From: Neocallimastix lanati (nom. inval.)
Taxonomy: Eukaryota > Neocallimastigomycota > Neocallimastigomycetes > Neocallimastigales > Neocallimastigaceae
DNA length: 64,000 bases
NCBI GenBank assembly: GCA_016946835.1
Contig: JACVTC010000083.1
Span: 241,001 to 305,000 of the forward strand
Reading direction: 5' to 3'
Shown: piece after piece, positions 55,475 to 64,000 of the stretch
Numbering within the stretch: position 1 is the first letter of the stretch
How the letters are laid out: each line of letters starts with the position of its first letter
Program-made: the position numbers and the translations under genes
Notes under the pieces: model-generated
The model's database searches: none
Told to the model about the DNA's origin: nothing
The model's input: the letters and a program-made list of their open reading frames with translations, nothing else

Positions 55475-57703
55475 TAAATAATAATAATAATAATAATGAT
55501 AATAATAATAATAATAATAATAATAAAGTTAGTAATACTAATGATAATAATGAAGATTATTTATATTCAAATAAGAAATAAAGTTATAAATGCTTTAATA
55601 TTAAATTTTTGCATTAAAATATATATAAAAAAAAAATAAAAATAATAAATTACTAATAAAAAAAACAGAACAAAACAAATATATATATATATATATGAAT
55701 ACCTAGTAATGCTTTTAAAGATTTATTTTCTAAGAGTAAATTTATAGAAGATTCACTAGAATTACGATGAATTATGGATTCATTTATATTTATAGTAGGT
55801 TTAAAAAATTCTTTATTGGGTAGTGGTTTATTTTTTGAGAAAGAGGTTATCGAATGACTATTATTGATAGAAAGATTCGATAGACTTGATTTAATCTGGG
55901 TTAGAGTCCAATCGGAAAAATCATCGTCTATGGAAGAAGAAGATTTAGGATTCATAGATAATGAGTTGATATTATTTATGGAAGATTCGGCTAGTCTTTG
56001 TTCCTTTGTTGATTTATTGGAAGGTATATCTTTACTAAATTCTTTTGGGATATCATTTAATACAGATTCAGATGCTGTTGTTGGCTTAAAATGATTATAT
56101 TGGAAGATATGATCTTCAAGGGAATGTCTATTTATTCTTGATTCAGTTATTTCATCAGAAGCAAGAAAATCCATGGATATATCATCCATTACAAAAGGAA
56201 TTTCATCACTATAGGACGATACATAATTGTTTGGATTATGACTTTCATTTTGATCATTTTCACAATTAAAATTATTATGGTAATCTTTTAGTTTATCATC
56301 ATCATCATCATCCAATGAATGTGTTTCTATGGAAATTAAAGATTGATTTCTAAGTTTAAATCTACTTTTATTATCATGGGGTATCGTATTTTTAAAATTT
56401 TGGTTTAAATTATCATCATCATTACTATCATTATCATCATCATTATCATTACTATCATCATCATCATCATTATCATCATCAACATGGTTATCATCATCTT
56501 TATCATCATTTTGATCTATTTTCTTTTCTTGATCTTCATCATTTAATGAACCAATTGTAAATTTTGGTTTATGTTCACTTTTAGAAGAATTTAAAAATCC
56601 ATAGGAGACGAGGGAAAATGAACTATCATTATTATTTTGATTTTTATTATAATTCTTGCTTTCAAAACTAACATTACTATTATCCTTGAACTTTGTTTCT
56701 TTTTTTGTTAATTCATGATGACTGACAATACTATTATTATCCCATGTCACATTTTTATTATGTAAATTAGTATGAATATGGGACTGTGAATTAGTTTGTA
56801 ATAGTATTTTATCATTTTTATCATCATGTCTTAACTCTGAATTTCTTTTCTCCTCCCAAAAACGATTTTTTTGGGTTTTTTTGGGTGATAAATCCTCTGA
56901 GTTAATAATATTATCTCCATCCTCCTCATCATTAATAATTTTTCTTTTAATATTTAGTTTACTATTATTATCAATGATACTATTTTTATTATTATTATTA
57001 TTTTCATTATCAATATTGTTGTCATCATTTTTTGTACTATAATTATTTTTTTCATTTTTAAATATTTTTTTCCGTATTGTTTCTAATGTTATTATCTCAT
57101 TATTTTTTTTATTTTTCTCCTCCTCTCTCTTTTCACTTTCCAATATTACAATTTTTTCTGGGTAGGATTCACAATATTCTCCTTGTTCATTAAAAATAAT
57201 TCCAATATGATAGTCTCTTTTAAATAGTTCTATGCACGTTTCTTGAATTAATGAAGTCTTTATATCATTAATTTATAATCCAAATATTTAAATATATTTC
57301 ATTGATATAAACCCCCAAAATATACATATATAATATAATATAGCAAAAATATTAATTTATATTTACATTACAATATATATATGAGATAATAAGAAAAAAA
57401 AATATATTAGCTCATTTTAAATTCTTTTATTTATATTTCTTTTGCTATTATTATTATTATTATTTATTTATTCATAAAATTTTTAGGTTTTTTATTTATT
57501 TTCTTAATTATCTAATTTTAAACAATATTTTTATATATATTTTAATAATATATATATATATATATATATAATATATATAAATAAGTATTTACATATTTTT
57601 CTTTTTCCAAATTTTTATTTAAAAAACTTTTAGAATTTCTATCCGAAATTGAATAAAAATATAATAATTCCTTTATATGATCCAAATTAATTGCACTTTC
57701 CAT
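49838..57703 (-). CDS. MTMR14/Jumpy-like myotubularin phosphoinositide 3-phosphatase with giant Asn/Ser-rich tail
   Basis: Eight exons: 57703-57593, 57257-55703, 55339-54814, 54637-54375, 54151-54035, 53884-53721, 53546-53479, 53345-49838, in phase, about 2103 residues. MTMR14-type signatures: CIELFKRDYHIGIIFNEQG and YCESYPEKIVIL near the N terminus; RFVIPVILYKNKNICRSGTL; AKNLKVDWS; DFIQLTQNYMKLF; the active site LLVHCISGWDRTPLFISLLR (CX5R, Cys near residue 890); LSLWADGE; then IHTSLNPEEILYLTIGYDW and HLLSDRMTRGEVVFDFCFYFL. An acidic Asn/Asp insert of about 490 residues (exon 2) and a tail of about 1150 residues with several poly-Asn runs surround the catalytic core. The tail ends with a conserved-looking CPCCSDSYVNG segment. 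Family role: dephosphorylates PI3P and PI(3,5)P2, affecting autophagy and endosomes. Confidence 0.9.
55400..55530. repeat. (AAT)n microsatellite in an MTMR14-like gene intron
   Basis: About 130 bases of AAT units with AAATAAT interruptions between exons 2 and 3. Confidence 0.9.
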
Positions 57704-58608
57704 GTTCACTTTTTCTATTATATATTTTATTCTTTTCTTTGATTTTATATATATATATATATGTATATATAAATGTATTTATGTTGAATATTTCTCTTCC
57801 ACTTTTTTTTTTTTTTTTTTTTTTTAAATTTTATAATTTAATAATTTGAAAATTATATTTCACTTTTTCCTTTATTTTGTTTTATCTCATTTATTATTTC
57901 TTAGTATTCTCTTTTAATCAAACACTATTATATTCATAGATACAATAATAATTATTGATTGAATAATAATAATAATAATAAAAAAAAAAAAAAAAAGCTA
58001 AATTATAAATACTATTCAGTGAATATTAAAAAGTACTAGTATTATTTAATTAATTTATGATATGAATTATTAAAATATTTCTCCTTTTTTTTTTCTTCCT
58101 TTTTTTTTCTTTCTCTTTTTTTTTTTAATTAAAAACAGATACATTAAATGTATATGTATATTTAAAGAAAAAAAAAAACTTTTGATTAATGAATATTAAA
58201 AGTTTTCAAAAAACAAAGAATAGAATAAAATAAAATAAAGTAAAAATGAAGAAATAAGAAAGGAAAAATATTTAAAATATTTTTCAAAATAATTTTTTTC
58301 TTTTTATGGAAATTTATGATTAATTAAAAATTTAAACATTTTTTTATATAGGATATGCTATTATACTAGTATATATAATATATATATGTATTTTTTTAAT
58401 ATAGATTTTAAATATAATTAAAACTATTATAATTTTATTAATTATTATTATTTTTTTTTATATTTATTATTATTATTTACTGTTAACGTAATATTATTTA
58501 ATGACTGTTTTTATTATTTTTTATATTATTAAACTATTTTTTATAATACATTAAACCTATTATATATATTATTTATTAATTTATCTTTTCTATATTTTTA
58601 TTTATACC

Positions 58609-58640
<32 letters not shown>

Positions 58641-58757
58641 TTATATCAATGATATATTAATTATGTGGATTTATTAATAATATTCATCTATATAAAACTG
58701 ATAAAACTGTTTATCTAAATATTAATATTATATATATATATAATATGAAATATTAAT

Positions 58758-58813
<56 letters not shown>

Positions 58814-59109
58814 TCTATTAATTTTAATTACTTTGATCTTGATAGATTTAGGTTCTTATTTTTTTTTAACTTTATTGACATAGTCAGATGAATGCATATA
58901 TTAAATGGTGTGTTTTTTCAACAATTTATGACAATGATGAACCATTAATTAATATAATGAATGAATAAGTAAATAATTACTAAATTTAAAAATTAACATT
59001 GAAACAGAATGTATCTTATTATTTTTTAATTTTTATTATTGTGTGTGTATGGGTACGCTTGAGTGTTTTTTTTAGTATTCTTTTTGAAGTTAGCAAAACA
59101 AGTTTATTT

Positions 59110-59141
<32 letters not shown>

Positions 59142-59386
59142 ATTAATAAATAAATAAATTAATAATACAAAATAATTTATATAAAATTGTTAATAATTTT
59201 AAGATTAAAAAAGAAAATATATTCAAGGAATGATCAAAAAGAAAGGATTAAAAATGTTCCTTCTTTATTTTTTTTATTTTTTATTATTATTAATTTTTTT
59301 GTTTTTATTTTTGTTAATAATAACAATAACAATTATTTATTAATTTTTATTTACTATGTATTATTAAATATTAAATATTAAAATCT

Positions 59387-59418
<32 letters not shown>

Positions 59419-59942
59419 TTATTTTATATTGAAAAATTTAAAGTTAACTTTTATATACAAATAATTAAGGTAAAATAATATTGCAATTATATATATATAT
59501 CTTCTATAAACTAAAACTAATAATTAAAAAAAAAGAAAAAACTTTTTATAATTAAAATAATAAAATAAAAATATTTTTAAAATATTTTTAATACAAAAAT
59601 GAAAAAAATAAATAAATAAAAAAAAAAAAAATAAAAAAATAATAAAAAATAAAAATAAAAAAAAAAATATTTGTAATAAATATATTATACAAATTTAGTA
59701 TATATATCTTTAACTCTTTAAATGCTAAAAAAGTAAATTGATTACATAAAAAAAAAAAAAAACTTTTTTTTCTCTTTAATACTTTAATAATAAAGTAATA
59801 ATGATAAATTGTACTATATAAAAATATATTAAAATATGTTTATATATTTAAATAACATATATATTTTTCCTTTTTGATATAATAAAAAAATAATATAATC
59901 AATTTATATATGTAGATATTTTTCATCATCGGTATAAATGAA

Positions 59943-59974
<32 letters not shown>

Positions 59975-60014
59975 AGTAATAAATTTTATTTTATAACATA
60001 TATTAAAAAAAAAA

Positions 60015-60385
60015 TGTACAATATCAAAAAACCACGTTATGAGTTTCGAGGATGAAATGGCCTCTAACTCTTCCCATTCATTGATGATAACTCCATGTAG
60101 ATAAAAATTATCATTTGAATCTGTAATTAGAATTTCTTCTTTGACTTATCTTTTCGACATCGATATTTTTGACAAAGGTAGGTCTATTGGTATACATATT
60201 GATCATAGTGTAAATATCACTAATCACAATAGAGATTACCATTAATAAGGAATTCCGTAAGCTTCAAAAAATATGAAATCAGATATGAAGACTCTCTCGA
60301 AGGCAATAGAAAGGTATTTTTAATAAAAAAAACCTTCTTTTCCCCAAGCCAATCTTTAAGATTTCATATGCATCTCTGTCTAGTA
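60015..60385 (-). pseudogene. Unidentified gene relic
   Basis: A 370-base island with much higher GC and codon variety than its surroundings. Minus-strand pieces in different frames read LDRDAYEILKIGLGKRR, FERVFISDFIFFEAYG and NDNFYLHGVIINEWEELEA, separated by frameshifts and stops. I do not recognise the parent gene. Confidence 0.4.
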
Positions 60386-60400
60386 AAAAAAAAAAAAAAA

Positions 60401-60424
60401 AGAATCATTTCCATTATTGTTAAA

Positions 60425-60456
<32 letters not shown>

Positions 60457-60552
60457 GAACCATTCCATTTCCATTACTGTTAAAATATTTAAAAAAAAAA
60501 AAAAAAAAAAGAACCATTTCCATTATTGTTAAAATATTTAAAAAAAAAAATT
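60401..60552. repeat. Three tandem ~52-bp units
   Basis: Each unit has agaa(t/c)catt..ccattattgttaaaatattt followed by a long A run (units starting near 60401, 60457 and 60510). Confidence 0.85.
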
Positions 60553-60881
60553 GAATATATAAATATATTCATATTAATAATAAAGAAATGAAAGTAAATA
60601 ATTAAATTAGTATCTTATTATTTTTAAAAATTTTATGTACACTGTTCAGAAAAAAAAAAAAAAAAAAAAAAATAAAAATATTATAATAAAAAAAATTTTT
60701 TTTATTTTTATTTTCATTAATATTAGTATTATTAATTAATAAATGTTTTCTTTTTTACTTTATTATATATTTTTTCTTTTTTTAGTTTTTTTGTTTTGTT
60801 TTAGTTCAGGGTTTTGTATTTTATTTTATTTTATATTTCGTATAAATTTCTATTTTTATTTATTTATTATTATTTATTGTC

Positions 60882-60915
<34 letters not shown>

Positions 60916-61014
60916 TATTTCATGAAATTTAAATTAAATTATTTAATGTTAATAGATTTCTCAACAAAATTAAAATTATAATTTAAATTTGTCTTTTTTC
61001 ATTTGCTTTCTTTC

Positions 61015-61069
<55 letters not shown>

Positions 61070-61112
61070 ATCATTGCTTTGTTTTATATATATATATATA
61101 TCTCCTTTCTTT

Positions 61113-61727
61113 TTATTTGGTTTTCTTTTCTTCCTTTTCCTCTTCAACATCCATTTCTCCATCTTCTTTTTCTTCTTCAATTTGATTTTCTTTCTCAATA
61201 TTCCATTCATGGAGCCACCTTTAAGATATTTTTTATTCAATAAAGTTCAATAATAATTTTTAAATTTCAAAAAAGGAAAAAAGAATAATAAAAAAATTTA
61301 TAATAATAATAAATTAATATATATTATTTATTATAAAAGTTTTAAATATTAAAAATTATAATAATATTTATAAAATTAATTTAAGAAAAAAAAAGATTTT
61401 TAATTTAATAATAATATACCATTCTAAGGAAACACAAAGAAGAGTAGTGATAACAAAAAGAACACATACATGAATGTTGAAATTAGTGATGAATAAAAGT
61501 GAAAAGACAGTGAAGAATAAACCACCAAAAACAATACGAATGAAAAGGTGAACATTATCATCAATACCTTCATTGAAAATGGAGAAAACTAAGGATTGGA
61601 ACATATTACGTTCGCCTTCAACACCAAAAAGGGCATTAGCAAAATCTTCTCCACCTTCTTGTTCTTGTTCTTTTTCGTCAACAATTTTTTCGACTTTTTG
61701 TTGTTCAACTTCTTGATTTTCAGACAT
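61113..61727 (-). CDS. Pkr1-like ER membrane protein, V-ATPase assembly factor
   Basis: Two exons, 61727-61420 and 61218-61113, in phase, 137 residues. The acidic N terminus (MSENQEVEQQKVEKIVDEKE) precedes SLVFSIFNEGIDDNVHLFIR, the Pkr1 pattern of an SIF..G segment before two membrane helices (VFGGLFFTVFSLLFITNF and VCVLFVITTLLCV). The second helix is preceded by the conserved IH and followed by a tryptophan pair, SLEWWLHEWN. The C terminus is Glu/Lys-rich. In yeast Pkr1 helps assemble the V0 sector of the vacuolar ATPase in the ER. Assigned from motif order and topology rather than close identity. Confidence 0.72.
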
Positions 61728-62982
61728 ATTGAATTTTTTTTTTTTTTATATTTTTTGCTTTTAGATGATTTTTTATTAGTATTAGTATTATTACTTTATT
61801 TTTATTTTTTCTTTTTATTTTGCTTTTTGTTTTTAATAAAAATAATAATTAATATATATTTAAAATTGAATAATAATAAATATAAATAGATAATAAGAAA
61901 AAATATATATAAATGAAAAAAAGTTATACAATATTTAAAATTAAAAATTATGCATATATATATAAAAAAAGGTTTTTAATTATTATTACTATTATTATTA
62001 TTATTATTATTAATATTATTATTGTTATTATTATTGTTATTATATGATTTTTTTTGATAAGTTAGTTGTTTAAGATTTTAATTTTTTTTTTTAACTATTT
62101 GTTATTTTATAATAATTGCTATTAAAAATATTCAATTCAATTTATATTCACCTTATTTTATTTTACTTTTTTTTATTTTATTTTTAATGTTTTTTTTTTT
62201 TTTTTTTTTTTTCTTTTTTTTTTACAAAAAAAAGAAAATTTTAAAATTTAAATTTATTTTATCTAAGTAATTAAAGATATTAATTTAGATATTTCATATG
62301 TTTTTTATTTTATTTTATTTTTTTTTTTTTTTTATTTTTTTAATTATTAATATTATTAATCCTCTTTTTTAATTTTTATTTTTATTTTTTTTTTTTTCAT
62401 GAAATAAAAAAAAAAAAGATTAATTAAATCTTAAATAATAATATTAAAGCCACATATTAATGTATCACATTTCTAAATAATATTATTTAAAATTTGTAAA
62501 CTTTTATCAGAAATATTTTAATTTTCCTCATTTTCTTTGTGCTTTACATTGCAATTTTAATTGATTTAAAATGAAAATAACATATGATGTCATAAAAATA
62601 AAAATCGAAGATGATTAAAGTAAAAATAAATTAATAAATAAATAAATAAATAAATAAATGAATAAATGAATAAATAAATAAATAAATAAATAATTTCATA
62701 TATATATTAAATATTATATAAAGATATAGATAAATATAAATTTTATTAAATATTATAAATGTTAGAAAAGATTCGATTTAAAAATGTTAGGAGTAGAATG
62801 AATGTAGGAACAATCGTACTATTTTTTTTATTTTTTATGGTCATAAATATAATTAAATTATAATAACAAAATAAATTAATAAGTAAAAAGAAAAAAAAAA
62901 ACTATTTTTTAAAGAAATGACCATTTCATTTTTACTCATTCATTAATTCATTAAATAAATAAAAAAAAAAAGTAATAAAAAA

Positions 62983-63021
<39 letters not shown>

Positions 63022-63716
63022 TTTTATATATAAATAGATAATTATATGTACATATATATATATTAAATATTCTTTAAGTATTAAAAAAAAAAGTAGAAAA
63101 TTGATTATTTAATTATATATATGTATATATTTTATTTATTTTATTTTATAATAAATTTAATATATCGAAATAATATATTGAATAATTATTGTAATACTAA
63201 TACTATTACTACTACTAATAATAACTAATAATAATAATAATAATAATCACAATAATCGTAATATTAATAATTTTTTTATTTTATTCACTGTAATATTTTA
63301 AAAATAGTATATTATCATTTCCGTTTTAAAATTTGTAAAATCATAAAAAAGAAATATATATATATATATATTTAAATAAGGTATTATATCAAATAAAATA
63401 GAAAATAGAATATATATTTATTATAGTAATTGAACCATAATAAAGTAATATATAAGATTATTTTTTTTTTATTTTTTTTTTTATTATTATTATTTTTTTT
63501 CCTATTATGCTCTTAGAAATATGTATATTATACAATAAAATAATTTTGTAATTTCAAAATAAATTTCAAAGATTTGAAATTACAATGAAATTTAAATTTA
63601 ATTAATAATTTTTAACAATTTTATTTTTTATTTTTAATATTATTACTTTTTAATAATGATAATATTGTTAAACAATTGAATAATATAATTAAAAAAAAAG
63701 AAAAAAAGGGAATAGA
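61728..63716. other. Intergenic region between divergently transcribed genes
   Basis: Shared upstream region of the Pkr1-like gene (minus) and the NASP-like gene (plus). T- and A-tracts, (AAAT)n at 62630-62690 and (TTA)n runs; the open frame at 61596-61889 lies antisense to the Pkr1-like gene and its upstream T-rich DNA. No specific promoter motif stands out. Confidence 0.55.
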
Positions 63717-64000
63717 ATGAGTGATTCAAAAACACCAGAAGAAACTATTAATGAAACTTCATTAACCCAAGAAGAATACAATGATTTATACGGAGATGAT
63801 AATGAAGAAAATTTTGTTGATATCGATGATTTAATTAAATCAGGAACAAGATTTTTTACTTTACACCAATATGATATGGCTATCGATCGTTTCAGTCATG
63901 CATTAAGTATATTGTAATTATGTTATAAATAAAAGATTTGTTTTTTTTTTATGAATATATATATATATATATTTATGTATATAACTTTTTTTTTTTTTTT
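63717..64000 (+). CDS. NASP/Hif1/Sim3-type histone chaperone, first exon only
   Basis: The start ATG at 63717 is preceded by an A-rich leader. The exon encodes MSDSKTPEETINETSLTQEE, an acidic stretch (DLYGDDNEENFVDIDD), then LIKSGTRFFTLHQYDMAIDRFSHALSI, the opening helix pair of the first TPR of the SHNi-TPR family. The donor is either after GCATTAA (GTATAT) or after AGTATATT (GTAATT), near 63905-63920; later exons lie beyond the window. Family role: binds H3-H4 and buffers or delivers soluble histones for chromatin assembly. Other TPR proteins are possible because only one repeat is visible. Confidence 0.7.

Larger units (their letters stand above)
57704..61112. other. Intergenic region with a coding-like relic and tandem repeats
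   Basis: Mostly homopolymers, with a 47-T run at about 58761-58807 and (TA)n. The open frames at 59187 and 60743-61243 are Phe/Ile/Tyr strings or overlap the last exon of the Pkr1-like gene on the opposite strand. The only distinctive part is 60010-60550, described separately. Confidence 0.6.

Noticed and set aside
60743-61243. Plus-strand Phe-rich small proteins
   Set aside because: T-tract translations, partly antisense to the last exon of the Pkr1-like gene.

Overview
The window is very AT-rich eukaryotic DNA. It has long homopolymer and (TTA)n/(TA)n tracts, short AT-rich GT-AG introns, poly-Asn coding repeats, a fungal-type V-ATPase assembly factor (Pkr1-like) and Ty1/copia retroelements. 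Together these point to an early-diverging fungus, most likely an anaerobic gut fungus (Neocallimastigomycota). That assignment is inferred from composition and gene content only. Gene models below were built by hand-splicing; I checked that exon phases agree across every junction given.

Left part (1-21.6 kb): an incomplete minus-strand gene (starts at 3592, runs off the left edge) encodes two clear and two weaker double-stranded-RNA-binding motifs followed by a region that resembles 2'-5'-oligoadenylate synthetase (OAS), with apparently lost catalytic residues. This is the most unusual gene in the window. Its third intron-exon block carries a 65-bp-arm inverted repeat. To its right lies a PP2A regulatory subunit B'' gene (17177-21560, minus, 11 exons). 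A tandem segmental duplication joins the two loci: copy A is about 1925-13240 and copy B about 13335-18882. The intact dsRBM/OAS-like gene sits at the left end and the intact PP2A gene at the right end. The inner copies (PP2A exons at 8131-13072 and dsRBM exons at 13335-14996) are pseudogenes with stops and frameshifts. Copy A also carries a decayed plus-strand copia element inside a PP2A intron, a 131-bp tandem repeat, and unidentified coding-like relics.

Middle (21.6-45 kb): a 7.6-kb gene desert, then an ADP-sugar Nudix hydrolase gene (29170-30948, minus). Next is a structurally complete, probably young, Ty1/copia retrotransposon (32281-38395, minus) with near-identical LTRs, a 5-bp target duplication, a polypurine tract, overlapping gag and pol frames, and a primer-binding site that matches the anticodon arm of tRNA-Lys(CUU), so a half-tRNA primer is implied. 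A small plus-strand CxxC protein gene (38717-40574) and a membrane-anchored thioredoxin/PDI-like gene (43600-45155, minus) follow.

Right part (45-64 kb): an intergenic stretch with a fold-back repeat, then a very large MTMR14-like phosphoinositide phosphatase gene (49838-57703, minus, 8 exons, about 2100 residues). After that come a relic region near 60 kb, a Pkr1-like gene (61113-61727, minus), and the first exon of a NASP/Hif1-type histone chaperone (63717 onward, plus) cut by the window edge. Apart from the duplicated block the genes look like unrelated housekeeping loci; there is no operon-like arrangement.
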